Source: Chryseobacterium sp. MYb7 (GTDB lineage Bacteria; Bacteroidota; Bacteroidia; Flavobacteriales; Weeksellaceae). From it: a stretch of 64,000 nt of DNA. The DNA lies in the NCBI RefSeq assembly GCF_002979455.1, contig NZ_PCOU01000016.1:1-64000 (forward strand), read 5' to 3'. Positions 35,398-45,309 of the stretch are shown here, piece after piece. Both the position numbers and the translations under genes were made by a program. Position 1 is the first letter of the stretch. Each line of letters starts with the position of its first letter. The notes under the pieces were generated by a model. That model did not search any database, was not told the origin of the DNA, and was given only the letters and a program-made list of their open reading frames with translations.

Positions 35398-38300
35398 TTA
35401 GAATTTAAATGTTACATTAACTCCAATATCTCTTGTTGTTGGCATTGAACCAATAGACCATCCATAAGAGTTAAGTCCTCCACCTACCATTGCTTCAGGA
35501 TCTGCATATGGTAAGTTTTTATGAATAATCCATAAATTTCTTCCTACAATCGAAATTTTAGCATCATAGATTTTGGTTCCGGCTAATAAAGACTTAGGAA
35601 GCGTATATCCTATACTTGCTTCTCTTAGCTTAATAAAAGAGCCATCATAAACAAACTCACTGGCAGGTTGTGTTTTATATCCCACAGCACTTCCATTATC
35701 AAATTGAGACAAAGCAATATTATTAGGGGTTCCATCTGGAAGAACACCGGATAATACAACATTTTTATCTCTATAATCCCCTATGGCAGTTTCTTTATAT
35801 AGACCTGAAGATAAGCCATAATACATATCAGTTGAGAATACACTTCCTCCTTTACGCATGTCAATTAAGAAACTTAAAGAGAAGCCTTTATAACTGATAC
35901 TATTTCTGATACCTCCAATCCAATCTGGAGTTGTATTGCCAATGACTTGATTATTATTTGGTAGATATTTTCCGGTTTTCGGATCAATAACTTTTTCTCC
36001 ATTTAAATAAGTATAATCAGCACCAACTAGTGTTCCCCAAGCTTCTCCTACTCTCGCATTCAAAGAAACACCTCCCTGAAAACTGTTCAATAAAAGGTTG
36101 GTAATTCCCGGATAAAGGCTGACTACTTCATTTTTGTTTTTAGACCAGTTTACATCGATATTCCATGAGAAATCTTTTAGTTTTATAGGTACTAAACCTA
36201 GCTGTACTTCATAACCAGTATTATCAATTCTACCCGCATTGATTATTTTAGCTGTGAATCCAGTTCCTGAAGACACTGGAAGAGGTATAATTTGATCTAT
36301 TGTTTTAGTTTTATAATAAGCAAAATCAATTGTTATTCTGTCTTTTAAGAAATGAGCTTCAGTACCTATTTCAAATTCCTTAGATCGTTGCGGTTTCAAA
36401 TTAGGGTTAGGCTGATTTAAAATTGAATTATATATTCCTACACCTGATAAGATTCCGGCAGATTTGTAATTATTTTCAAGTTGGTAAGGATCTGCAGTTC
36501 CACCAACCTCAGCATAATTTGCTCTTAATTTCCAGAAATTCATCCAATTCTTAGTATTTAGAATTTCGGACATAATAACTGATCCTGTTACAGAAGGATA
36601 ATTATACACATTATTTCCAGCTGGTAATGTGGAACTTTGATCTACTCGCCATGTTCCATCTATATAGAATTTTTTAAAGAAATCAAATGAAGCGGTAGCG
36701 TAACCTGAGTTTGTCTGGGTAATGAACTGATTTTCATCAGATGCTAAAGGAGCTTTTTTACTATTTGACAACGCATAAATTCCGGCAATTACCAAACCTC
36801 CTTCTGTAGAAGCATATACAGAATTAAAATAGTTTCTGCGGATGTTTCCACCAAGCACACCAGAAACATTAATATTATCCGTAATATTAAACTTATAATT
36901 CACCATTAAGTCGTAATTGGTTTCGGTCCTCAATACATCACGTCTGGCATAGCCGGAAGTAACTGAATTATTTGACTGTCCAAAAGCTTGTGGTAAAGAC
37001 CCCACTGCTAATCTATTTTCTGCCAAAAGATTAGATCTATCATAAGAAACTTTTCCGGTTACAGAAATATTATCTATTATATCATAAGTTGCCAATGCAT
37101 AAGTAAAACTTCTAAACCTGTTATCTGAGGTATAGTTTTGATATGCTTGAAAATAGGGATTATTCCAGTATGCTGGTGCGCCATTAGCAGCAGATTTTCT
37201 ATTCCATACAACATTACCATAGTTATTAGCAGCACTTGCAACATCAGGATCTACATTAGCCAGATATGCTCTTTCCAAATCTTTTAAGTCCACATTGGTT
37301 TGCCACCATTGTCTAAAACCTGTCACTGTATTATTTGAATATCCCGTAATACTACGTCCTTTTGTATCCTGTAAAGTCATTGTAGAATAAAAAGAAGTAT
37401 GAAGTTTGGGAGTTAAATCATAATTAATTTTTAAAGAGAAGTTATTTTTATTAAGATGCGAATTAGGCATCAAACCATCGGACATCATATTTTCATAGGT
37501 AAAACTAATATTTTTTCCTTTTTGTCCTTTTTCCAGGGTTACACTATTACTAAATGTAGTCGGATTATCAAAAAATTTAATCGGTCCGTTTTTAGCAGCT
37601 ACCCATGGTGTTGCCTTTCCATAATTTGGAGATGTAGGATCATAAGAATCCCATTGATACACCATTAGGTTAGGGTCAAATTTTGGACCCCACGAAGCGT
37701 CTGCTCCAAAGTTGACATTATTCAAGCCATTACTAGCTTGTGTACCGAATTTTTGAGAATAACCAGCTCCATATCTTGTTTGATATTCCGGAAATGTAGA
37801 TTTATCAATAAATCCAATCTGCATGGAAGATGAAAATGTAACTCCCCATGATCCATCATCCTTTCCTTTCCCATTTTTAGTGGTAATAACAATCACTCCA
37901 TTTAGCCCTCTTTCTCCATAAAGAGCTGATGCTGCAGCTCCTTTTAAAACGTTTATAGATTCTATATCTTCCTGGTTTATATCAGATAAAGCATTTCCAT
38001 AATCTACATTTTTTTCTTGAGTATAATTATTATTAACAGGTGAGCCATCAATAACAATTAAAGGATTTCCTCCCCCCAATGTCTTTATTCCTCTAATTAA
38101 TAAGTTAGAAGATCCTCCAAAGTTATTGTTGGTCGTAACATTCAAACCCGCTACTTTACCCGATAATTGAGATGCAATATTTCCTGTGTTCGTTGTCCCA
38201 TCTGAAAGTGCACTTCCTTTAATTTCCTGTGAGGCATACCCCAGAGACTTTTTCTCCCTCTTAATACCTAGTGCTGTTACTACTACACCTTCAATTTCTT

Positions 38301-38400
38301 TTGTATGTGTAGTACTATCATTTTTCTTCTGCTGGGCATTTGCAACGGCAACAGACGAAGACAATACCAAAACAAGCAGACTCGTTGTCAGTTTCTTCAT
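35398..38400 (-). CDS. SusC/RagA TonB-dependent outer-membrane transporter (pair 1)
   Basis: This 1000-residue transporter has a signal peptide (1-22, ending ANAQ), a TonB-box-like EGVVVTALG soon after it, and a plug domain with GGNPLIVIDGSPVNN and DIESINVLKGAAASALYGER. A 22-strand-type barrel ends in the outer-membrane signature NVTFKF. The carboxypeptidase-regulatory-like domain found in many SusC proteins is absent. The body is most like the third SusC here (pair 3), while the promoter and signal-peptide DNA is almost the same as in pair 2. It forms an operon with the following SusD and imports an unknown nutrient with energy from TonB. Confidence 0.94.
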   Translation of the reverse strand: MKKLTTSLLVLVLSSSVAVANAQQKKNDSTTHTKEIEGVVVTALGIKREKKSLGYASQEIKGSALSDGTTNTGNIASQLSGKVAGLNVTTNNNFGGSSNLLIRGIKTLGGGNPLIVIDGSPVNNNYTQEKNVDYGNALSDINQEDIESINVLKGAAASALYGERGLNGVIVITTKNGKGKDDGSWGVTFSSSMQIGFIDKSTFPEYQTRYGAGYSQKFGTQASNGLNNVNFGADASWGPKFDPNLMVYQWDSYDPTSPNYGKATPWVAAKNGPIKFFDNPTTFSNSVTLEKGQKGKNISFTYENMMSDGLMPNSHLNKNNFSLKINYDLTPKLHTSFYSTMTLQDTKGRSITGYSNNTVTGFRQWWQTNVDLKDLERAYLANVDPDVASAANNYGNVVWNRKSAANGAPAYWNNPYFQAYQNYTSDNRFRSFTYALATYDIIDNISVTGKVSYDRSNLLAENRLAVGSLPQAFGQSNNSVTSGYARRDVLRTETNYDLMVNYKFNITDNINVSGVLGGNIRRNYFNSVYASTEGGLVIAGIYALSNSKKAPLASDENQFITQTNSGYATASFDFFKKFYIDGTWRVDQSSTLPAGNNVYNYPSVTGSVIMSEILNTKNWMNFWKLRANYAEVGGTADPYQLENNYKSAGILSGVGIYNSILNQPNPNLKPQRSKEFEIGTEAHFLKDRITIDFAYYKTKTIDQIIPLPVSSGTGFTAKIINAGRIDNTGYEVQLGLVPIKLKDFSWNIDVNWSKNKNEVVSLYPGITNLLLNSFQGGVSLNARVGEAWGTLVGADYTYLNGEKVIDPKTGKYLPNNNQVIGNTTPDWIGGIRNSISYKGFSLSFLIDMRKGGSVFSTDMYYGLSSGLYKETAIGDYRDKNVVLSGVLPDGTPNNIALSQFDNGSAVGYKTQPASEFVYDGSFIKLREASIGYTLPKSLLAGTKIYDAKISIVGRNLWIIHKNLPYADPEAMVGGGLNSYGWSIGSMPTTRDIGVNVTFKF

Positions 38401-38615
38401 ATCAAATTAATTTTTAGGAAGCAAATTTGTATTTTTATTAACAACTTAACAACTAAAGCTGAATAAAATAACAAACAACCCATTAATTGATATGAAAAAT
38501 AATTAAATTAATTAATAAAATACGTTAAAAGCAAACGATTTGATAAAAAAAAACAACCCCAACACTTTAATCGGAGTAATGAAAGTTCATCATCAAAAAC
38601 AACACACAAAGCACT
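38401..38615. repeat. Intergenic copy A of a duplicated susC leader
   Basis: This segment upstream of susC pair 1 aligns closely with 43010-43220 upstream of susC pair 2. The first 100 bp are about 90 percent identical by eye, with weaker similarity beyond. The similarity continues into the first 80 bp of both coding regions. Confidence 0.75.
38422..38452 (-). promoter_or_regulatory. susC promoter, pair 1
   Basis: CAAATTTG (38422-38429) is preceded on the minus strand by TTG (38450-38452) at 20 bp spacing, close to the TTG/TAnnTTTG arrangement of Bacteroidota (one base off in the -7 box). It lies about 22 bp before the start codon. Confidence 0.5.
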
Positions 38616-38687
38616 GAATTACTGAAATTTATAAATTAAAAAAAATAATTTAATTCATAAAATCCTATAAAAAACACTCACAAATAA

Positions 38688-38709
38688 AAAACCGCCCGAA
38701 GGCGGTTTA
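38688..38709 (-). terminator. Terminator of the second SusC-SusD operon
   Basis: AACCGCC-TTCG-GGCGGTT on the minus strand is followed by T residues, matching the terminator at 33921-33942. Confidence 0.9.
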
Positions 38710-38723
38710 AAAATTTAATAGTC

Positions 38724-40088
38724 TTAGTTATCCCACCAAACAGGTATATTTACATCACTCACAACTGTTGCATTGTTATTTAATGTTCTTTCAGCTTTAG
38801 GAGTTATTAATCTCAAAGGTATTTTTTTAGATTGACTATTCTGGTTAGGTGTTAATATAGGGAAACCTGTACGTCTCCAATCATTATAAGGCTCCATTGT
38901 AGTAAACAAGGCAGAATATTTTTGAGTGATTATATTCTGTAATGTTACTGAAGCTGAAGCTGTAGTAGCAAAAGTAGGGTTATCAGCACCTGTAACATCT
39001 ATCAAAGACACACTTACAGCATTTTTCAGAGCCATTTGAGCAGTTGTAGTGTTTCCTAATCTGAATTGTGCTTCAGCTTCTATGAATTTTATTTCACTAT
39101 AACTAAATATTATATTCGATGTACTTGCATTTCCTGCAAAATAACTTCCAAATGGTGAAGCATTTATATCACTATCTTCTGGAGCTGACCCAGAATAACC
39201 ACCAGATGTATTTAATTCAGCATAATAAGGTAGTCTTGGATCATTACTATTCTGTAAAAGATCTATAAAATATTTTCCCATAGACATATAACCTGATCTT
39301 TGGTTGTTAAACCCAAACCAAAGATTTTGATTATTTCCCCCATCAAACTTAGCTATTAAGTTATCATCTTTAGAACTAAAAGAATTTGCTAAATAATTTA
39401 AAGCTTTTTCTGCTGCAACAGTACTACCTTCTCTTTGAGTAAGTCTTAGGGCATATCTTGCTTTAATTGCATAGGCTAATTTTTTCCATTTACCTATATT
39501 TCCTGCATAAAAAATATCATCACCTGCTGGTAATTCTAAGTTAGCATTTCCAGGTTTTGATAAATCTACTATTGCACTATCAAGATAACTTTGAATTTGA
39601 GCAATAACATTTTGCTGGGTATCAAACTTTGGAGAAAAATTATCCACTCCTTGAAACGCCTCTGAAAAAGGTACATCACCCCATGTATCAGTGGCATAAC
39701 CTATATTTAAGGCTAGCAAAATCTTAGCTATACCTGAATAGTAAGGATATTTATCCCCAAACTGAGTGATAATCTGATGAAGGTTTACTCCAGTCTTATA
39801 GATATTAGACCAATCTGTTTCGTTATCTAATTCCGTTAAAAAATAATTGGTATAATCCAGTGATTGAAACTGATTTCCATTGGTATGCTGGGTAAGTAAA
39901 CTTATTTCTCTTGTAAGATTACCTGTTCCATTATTAATAGTTCCAATTTCCCCTCCTGTGAGTAATGTTTTAGGAGAAGTAATTTCTGTCGGGCTATTGG
40001 GGTTATCATTAAACGTATCTAGTTCATGCTGGCAAGAATTTAGAAATAATCCAGCTATAATTATAGGTATGTAAATTATTTTTTTCAT
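38724..40088 (-). CDS. SusD/RagB-family outer-membrane lipoprotein (pair 2)
   Basis: This 454-residue lipoprotein has lipobox LFLNSC (Cys about 19) followed by TFNDNPNSPTEI. It has the SusD-like_2 architecture of helical repeats and a C-terminal PYNDWRRTGFPILTPN segment, a common feature of the family. It starts 2 bp after the pair 2 SusC gene. Its sequence is only distantly similar to the pair 1 and pair 3 SusD proteins, suggesting a different ligand. Confidence 0.92.
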   Translation of the reverse strand: MKKIIYIPIIIAGLFLNSCQHELDTFNDNPNSPTEITSPKTLLTGGEIGTINNGTGNLTREISLLTQHTNGNQFQSLDYTNYFLTELDNETDWSNIYKTGVNLHQIITQFGDKYPYYSGIAKILLALNIGYATDTWGDVPFSEAFQGVDNFSPKFDTQQNVIAQIQSYLDSAIVDLSKPGNANLELPAGDDIFYAGNIGKWKKLAYAIKARYALRLTQREGSTVAAEKALNYLANSFSSKDDNLIAKFDGGNNQNLWFGFNNQRSGYMSMGKYFIDLLQNSNDPRLPYYAELNTSGGYSGSAPEDSDINASPFGSYFAGNASTSNIIFSYSEIKFIEAEAQFRLGNTTTAQMALKNAVSVSLIDVTGADNPTFATTASASVTLQNIITQKYSALFTTMEPYNDWRRTGFPILTPNQNSQSKKIPLRLITPKAERTLNNNATVVSDVNIPVWWDN

Positions 40089-40090
40089 AA

Positions 40091-43009
40091 TTAGAAAGTG
40101 AATTTAAATGATAGTGTATAACTTCTGGTCCCTGGATTATTGAAATAATCAAATCCATTAGTATTTGAACTAGCACCAGCAATAGATGTTTCCGGATCTA
40201 CACCTTTATAGTTAGTAATTAAAAATAAGTTTCTAGCGGAAAAAGTAACCTGAGCATCTCTTATAAAAGATAGAGTTTGAGTATTAGACAAAATTTTACC
40301 AAAATTATATGATAGACTCACATCTCTTAATCTAAGCCAGTTTATATCCTTTTCCATCTGTTGTTCGTTTGCACTACCTGATCCATCTCCTAAAAAGCTT
40401 GAATAATAAGTTTTGTTATTAATTGCTACTGTATTAGGAGCTCCTGTTTCAGTAACACCAGGTATTACATACATAGCAGATCTGTCTTCAGCAGAAGCCT
40501 GGGTCATTCCTAATCTATGCAATCTCGCTAATGTTCCATTCCAAATATCTCCACCTTTACGAATATCTATTAAAAAGCTTAAAGACAAGTTCTTATAACT
40601 GAAATTATTTCTGATTCCTCCTAACCAGTCTGGATTAGGATTTCCTATAATTTGAGATTGTGCAGAAACCAGCGGCAAGCCATCAGATCCTATAATTACA
40701 TTTCCTGCTGAATCTCTTTCCCAAGCTGTTCCATAAAAAACACCAAGTGGTTGCCCTTTAATAATTGCGGGAACAACATTTCCCGAAAAAAAATCACCAC
40801 CTTCACTGGAGAAATTTAAATTGTCTTGTATTTCAACTACTTTATTTACGTTTTTAGCCCAGTTAAAGTTTACACTCCAGTTAAAATTTTGATTTTTAAG
40901 AATATCATATCCTAATTCTATTTCTAAACCTTTGTTTTCAACTGTAGGACCGTTGGTAAAATAATTCTGAAATCCAGAAGATGGTGCAACAGGAGCTTGG
41001 ATAAGCAGATCATAATTAGTTGATTTATAAGCACTCGCGTTTAAATGTAATCTCTTAAATAATTCTAATTCTAAACCCACTTCAAATTCGTCATTGCGTT
41101 CAGGCTTTAAATTTGGATTTTTCGCAATGGTTGTTAGTCCATAGGCTCCAACCCCCAGATATGGAGAAGTTAATTGTGGACCAAATGTATCAAAATAGGT
41201 TGGAGTTACATAAGTGCTAACAATATTATATGGATTAGCAGATGCAAAAGTTTTTGCATAAGCGACTCTTACTTTTCCTAAATTAACCCAATTTGGTAAA
41301 TTTAATGTCTTATTAAACAACCACGATCCTGAAACAGAAGGATAAAAATAGGAACTATTTTGTTTAGGCAATGTGCTGCTCCAATCATTTCTACCTGTAA
41401 ATGTTAAATAAAACTGATCATAAAATCCTAATTCTGCGGAAGCCAATATCCCTCTTTTAATTTGTTTGAAATCTGTATTATTGGCGACAAAAGTGGTGAA
41501 GTTAGAAAGGTTGAATTGATTAGGCTCCAACATTGTAGACCCTTGAGTATATTGATCATTTCCAAATTTAGAAATAATCTGCCCACCAAAACTATAATTC
41601 AAATTAATATTATCAGTAAAGTTGACTAATCCGCTAAAAATTAAATCTAAATTGTACTGACTTTGTGTGTAACTATCTACAACTACCTGCCCCGTACCGT
41701 CTGCTGTTGAATTACCATTACTTGAATATGAATAATTCTGCTGAGCATGAGTTGTATAGGTATCAACTCCTGCTCTTAACAATATATTAAAAGCCTTATT
41801 ATAACTGTAGGTTAAATAACCACTAATGATAGATCTATTTGTCTCATCCTTATAGGGATTATTATATACAGTATAATATGGATTATCATATGCTGCAAAA
41901 TAATTTTTATTATATCCTTGCACAGTTTGATAATCCCTAAGATCGTATGTTGTAGGTGTTCTAAGCAAAGATAACATTACTCCAGCAGTATTGCTTCCTT
42001 TCTGAGCTCTTAAACCATTTGTATTTGAATATTTTACATCAGCACCAGCTTTTAGTTTATCGGTTAACTTAAATTCAGAATTTACACCAAAACTTGTCTT
42101 TTTAAGTGATGTATTTGGAATAATCCCCGTTTGATCAATATGTCCAAATGATGCTCTGAAATTCCCATAATCACCTCCGCCTGAAAATGCCAGGTTATAA
42201 TTTTGTGTAGCTCCTGTTTCAAAGAAATTTTTTGCATTATCATAAGCTTTCAAACCAACTACACTTGAAATTAATGGTCCCCAACTTTGATTAGTTCCAC
42301 CTGTGATAGCATGGCCATCAGAGCTATATTGAGCTGGTTCAATATAGGTGGCTCCATTAGTTCCTGCAGCATAGGTTTTTTGAAGTTTTGGCAAACGAGT
42401 AATCATATCAAAAGATACAGCTGTGGAGAAATCAATTCCAATTCCTTTCTTTTTTCTACCTTTCTTACTTGTATAAATAATTACACCATTCCTTGCATTT
42501 TCTCCATATAACGCAGCTGCTGCTCCTCCTTTCAAAATGGATACACTTTCAATATCATCAGGGTTTATATCAATAGCTCTGTTTGAGTCATCTACTCCAG
42601 CCAAATTACTGCCCTGCCCTGCATTATTATTAACAGAATTATCAATAATCTGGCCATCTAAAACGATAATAGGTTGGCTTGACAGATTGATTGACTTTTG
42701 ACCTCTAATCAGAATTTTGCTTGACGCTCCTGGAGTACCAGAAGAACCTGTAACTTGAATTCCCGCAGCTTTTCCTGCTAAACCTTGAATAATATTTGCC
42801 TCCCCTGATTTTTTTAAATCATCTCCATTGACTTGTGAAGTAGCATATCCTATTGTCCTCTTCTCTTTTTTAATCCCAAGTGCAGTTACCACTACACCTT
42901 CAATTTCCTTTGTCTGTGTTGCGGAATCACTTTTCTTCTGCTGGGCATTTGCAACAGCAACAGACGAAGACAATACCAAAACAAGCAGACTCGCTGTTAG
43001 TTTCTTCAT
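40091..43009 (-). CDS. SusC/RagA TonB-dependent outer-membrane transporter (pair 2)
   Basis: This 972-residue transporter has the same signal peptide as pair 1 (to ANAQ) and a TonB-box-like EGVVVTALG. The plug contains RGQKSINLSSQPIIVLDGQI and DIESVSILKGGAAAALYGEN, and the barrel ends in LSFKFTF. No carboxypeptidase-like domain is present. The barrel sequence differs clearly from pairs 1 and 3. Apart from the shared N-terminal 40 residues it is an independent branch, so it probably imports another substrate together with its SusD. Confidence 0.94.
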   Translation of the reverse strand: MKKLTASLLVLVLSSSVAVANAQQKKSDSATQTKEIEGVVVTALGIKKEKRTIGYATSQVNGDDLKKSGEANIIQGLAGKAAGIQVTGSSGTPGASSKILIRGQKSINLSSQPIIVLDGQIIDNSVNNNAGQGSNLAGVDDSNRAIDINPDDIESVSILKGGAAAALYGENARNGVIIYTSKKGRKKKGIGIDFSTAVSFDMITRLPKLQKTYAAGTNGATYIEPAQYSSDGHAITGGTNQSWGPLISSVVGLKAYDNAKNFFETGATQNYNLAFSGGGDYGNFRASFGHIDQTGIIPNTSLKKTSFGVNSEFKLTDKLKAGADVKYSNTNGLRAQKGSNTAGVMLSLLRTPTTYDLRDYQTVQGYNKNYFAAYDNPYYTVYNNPYKDETNRSIISGYLTYSYNKAFNILLRAGVDTYTTHAQQNYSYSSNGNSTADGTGQVVVDSYTQSQYNLDLIFSGLVNFTDNINLNYSFGGQIISKFGNDQYTQGSTMLEPNQFNLSNFTTFVANNTDFKQIKRGILASAELGFYDQFYLTFTGRNDWSSTLPKQNSSYFYPSVSGSWLFNKTLNLPNWVNLGKVRVAYAKTFASANPYNIVSTYVTPTYFDTFGPQLTSPYLGVGAYGLTTIAKNPNLKPERNDEFEVGLELELFKRLHLNASAYKSTNYDLLIQAPVAPSSGFQNYFTNGPTVENKGLEIELGYDILKNQNFNWSVNFNWAKNVNKVVEIQDNLNFSSEGGDFFSGNVVPAIIKGQPLGVFYGTAWERDSAGNVIIGSDGLPLVSAQSQIIGNPNPDWLGGIRNNFSYKNLSLSFLIDIRKGGDIWNGTLARLHRLGMTQASAEDRSAMYVIPGVTETGAPNTVAINNKTYYSSFLGDGSGSANEQQMEKDINWLRLRDVSLSYNFGKILSNTQTLSFIRDAQVTFSARNLFLITNYKGVDPETSIAGASSNTNGFDYFNNPGTRSYTLSFKFTF

Positions 43010-43220
43010 ATCAAATTAATTTTTAGGGAGTAAATTTGTATTTTTATTAATAACTTAACAACTAAAGCTGAATAAAATAACAAATAATCCATTAATTGAT
43101 ATAAAAACAATTAAATTAATTAATAAAATATGTTAAAAACAAATGATTTAATAAAAAAAAAATAACCTCAATATCTTAATTGAAGTGATCAAAATTCACC
43201 ACAACAAAACAACCACAACT
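43010..43220. repeat. Intergenic copy B of a duplicated susC leader
   Basis: This is the partner of 38401-38615. Differences are scattered single bases, including a G to A change that turns the -7 box into CAAATTTA on the minus strand. Confidence 0.75.
43031..43062 (-). promoter_or_regulatory. susC promoter, pair 2 (altered -7 box)
   Basis: This corresponds to the pair 1 promoter, but the last base of the -7 box is A (CAAATTTA), while the TTG and spacer are kept. The change could weaken the promoter. Confidence 0.4.
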
Positions 43221-43297
43221 AACTGATTTTATGTAATATATGAATTAAAAAACCAAATATAATTCACTATTTACTATAAAAAAAACGATTACAAATA

Positions 43298-43322
43298 AAA
43301 AAAACCGCCAAATAGCGGTTTT
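43298..43322 (-). terminator. Terminator of the third SusC-SusD-lipoprotein operon
   Basis: AACCGC and GCGGTT pair (43303-43308 with 43315-43320) around a 6-nt loop, followed by T residues on the minus strand. It differs from the other Sus terminators in the loop. Confidence 0.85.
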
Positions 43323-43341
43323 TATAGGTAAATGAGAAAAT

Positions 43342-43788
43342 TTATTCTTTTCTGAAAACGAGGACTGCCTCATCATTTCCAGGGGTAGTATCCAGATTTT
43401 TACTGCTATCATTAATTCGGAGTTCGGTACTGGAATAGGAATCAATTTCTTTTTTCAATGTTTTTGAAACTCCTGATTCCGTATAAGTAAGAGTTAATGT
43501 CTGATACATTTTATCAAAAGTCCATTTTCCTCCAAAAGAATCAAACAGATTGCAATTTCCTGAAGAAGAAGCATCATATCTTTCATAAGATCCTGAGAAA
43601 TCCGGATTAATAAATATTATTCCTTTCTTTTCACAATCACTCAGCATGATTTCTTTACCCTTAAATTCGTACTTATACGGTTTCCATGTACCATTAATAC
43701 TTACATTTTCATTTACAACTGTACGGTCATCATCACTAGAACATGATGCAATACTCATTAAAAGAAGAATTCCTATAAAAAGTCTCAT
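43342..43788 (-). CDS. Lipocalin-like small lipoprotein
   Basis: This 148-residue precursor has lipobox MSIASC (Cys 16), then a Ser/Asp-rich linker (SSDDDR) and a beta-rich domain starting INGTWKPYKYEFKGKE. That start is the pattern of lipocalin-like lipoproteins of Bacteroidota (GTW near the start, internal Cys pair, and a WTFDKMYQTLTLTY strand). It lies 57 bp after the pair 3 SusD gene and before a terminator, so it is probably the third gene of that operon. It may be a surface binding protein or assist SusD; neither is shown. Confidence 0.75.
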   Translation of the reverse strand: MRLFIGILLLMSIASCSSDDDRTVVNENVSINGTWKPYKYEFKGKEIMLSDCEKKGIIFINPDFSGSYERYDASSSGNCNLFDSFGGKWTFDKMYQTLTLTYTESGVSKTLKKEIDSYSSTELRINDSSKNLDTTPGNDEAVLVFRKE

Positions 43789-43845
43789 ATAAAAGTTTTT
43801 ATATTCTTCAAGCCTGCAAATAGACTTGAAGAATTATTATTTAAT

Positions 43846-45306
43846 TTAAAATTTATCCCAAAATATTTTTGTAGATACTTTATCACCTCCAATTTTTGAA
43901 GCTGCTGCGTTCACATTTTTAGCATTAAGAAGATACTCCTGATCAGAATAACGCATTCTTACTGGTACTGATTCTACTACAGAACCTCCAGGATTTTGGA
44001 AAACAGGGAAATCCAGTCTTCTTGCAAAGTTCCATGCCTGGAATCCTTTGTTGAACATCGCGATCCAAGCCTGCTCTCCTACAGATTTTTTCCAATTGGC
44101 TGCATTATATGGATTAGCAGCAATAAATGCATTTGCAGTAGCATCATTGATATTATATTCAGTCATTGAAGCTTTAATTGCAGCAGAATATAAGTTAGCA
44201 GCAGTATCTCCAACACTAAAACCTCTTGCAGCGGCTTCAGTTCTCAAGAACTGAATTTCAGAAAAATCTAATAAAAAGCCCTGTGCATTTTCACCTGAAA
44301 TAACATTTGTAAAGTGAGAATAGCTGCTGAAAACATTCTGATCACCATACACACCTCCAACATAAGCACCAGCAACCGTTGTAAACCATGTTGCTCTTCT
44401 TGGGTCAGATGTAGTATTCATGAAATCAACAAGAATATCAGAAGGAACAAAGTCATTTCTACCAGATTGAATTACATCCTGATAAACTGGGTTTGACAAT
44501 AATCCTGATGGGAAAGTCTGCAGTCCGAAATTATCCATTTTGTCTGTAAATAATCCCGCAGTGTAAGCAGCCTCAGCATAACTTTTAGCTAAAGCAGGGT
44601 CAGAATCTGCTAAAGTAACAGCCATTCTGAATTTCAAGGAATTACCCATTTTCTTCCACTTAGTCATATCTCCTTTGTAGATCAAATCTTTGTCATATCC
44701 ACTACCAGAAGTATTAATCATAGCAACGGCTGCATCAATTCTTTTGATAAGATCCAGATACACTGTTTTTGCATCATCATAAGGAATTTCTGCACTTCCA
44801 GGATTTTCAGCAGTAGCTTTCAATGCTCCGAAATAAGGAATATCACCATAGGTGTCAACTAAATTAGCCCATGCATAGACATTTACTAATTCAATCATTG
44901 CAATATTATTGTTTTTAGTAACAGGATCCAGTCCTTCGCTTTCAAGGAATCTTCTTGCATCTCTTAATGCAGATAATACTCCCGGAGAGTTAATTGTTGC
45001 TGATGCTGATGCCATCATACGGTTATAGTGGTTTCTTGGGATTGGCCTTGTCACCATATCATAATTGGTCTCATCAGTATAGGTAGTTTCTGACCACTGC
45101 TGTGTAAAAAACCTTGTAATATTACGGTTTACATTGGCAGACAATACCTGATCAAGAAGGGCATGCTCAGCGCTGGCAAAAAGGACTCCTGAAGGAACTT
45201 CTGTTGGGTGTTTAGGATCTTCATTGAGTGAAGTGACATCTCTTTCACATGATGTAAACGTCAATGCTAATGAAGCTAAACCTATAATTAAAAATAATTT
45301 TTTCAT
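43846..45306 (-). CDS. SusD/RagB-family outer-membrane lipoprotein (pair 3)
   Basis: This 486-residue lipoprotein has lipobox LTFTSC (Cys about 20) and SLNEDPKHPTEVPSGVLF. Shared segments with pair 1 SusD (RFFTQQWSETTYTDETNYDM, YNAANWKKSVGEQAWIAMFN, VRMRYSDQEYLLN) show that the two are recent paralogues. It starts 3 bp after its SusC. Glycan or other ligand specificity cannot be inferred from sequence. Confidence 0.93.
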   Translation of the reverse strand: MKKLFLIIGLASLALTFTSCERDVTSLNEDPKHPTEVPSGVLFASAEHALLDQVLSANVNRNITRFFTQQWSETTYTDETNYDMVTRPIPRNHYNRMMASASATINSPGVLSALRDARRFLESEGLDPVTKNNNIAMIELVNVYAWANLVDTYGDIPYFGALKATAENPGSAEIPYDDAKTVYLDLIKRIDAAVAMINTSGSGYDKDLIYKGDMTKWKKMGNSLKFRMAVTLADSDPALAKSYAEAAYTAGLFTDKMDNFGLQTFPSGLLSNPVYQDVIQSGRNDFVPSDILVDFMNTTSDPRRATWFTTVAGAYVGGVYGDQNVFSSYSHFTNVISGENAQGFLLDFSEIQFLRTEAAARGFSVGDTAANLYSAAIKASMTEYNINDATANAFIAANPYNAANWKKSVGEQAWIAMFNKGFQAWNFARRLDFPVFQNPGGSVVESVPVRMRYSDQEYLLNAKNVNAAASKIGGDKVSTKIFWDKF

Positions 45307-45309
45307 TTT

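Noticed and set aside
38401-43220. CRISPR array in the AT-rich repeats of the Sus block
   Set aside because: Similar sequences occur only twice and are homologous promoters; there are no regularly spaced short repeats.
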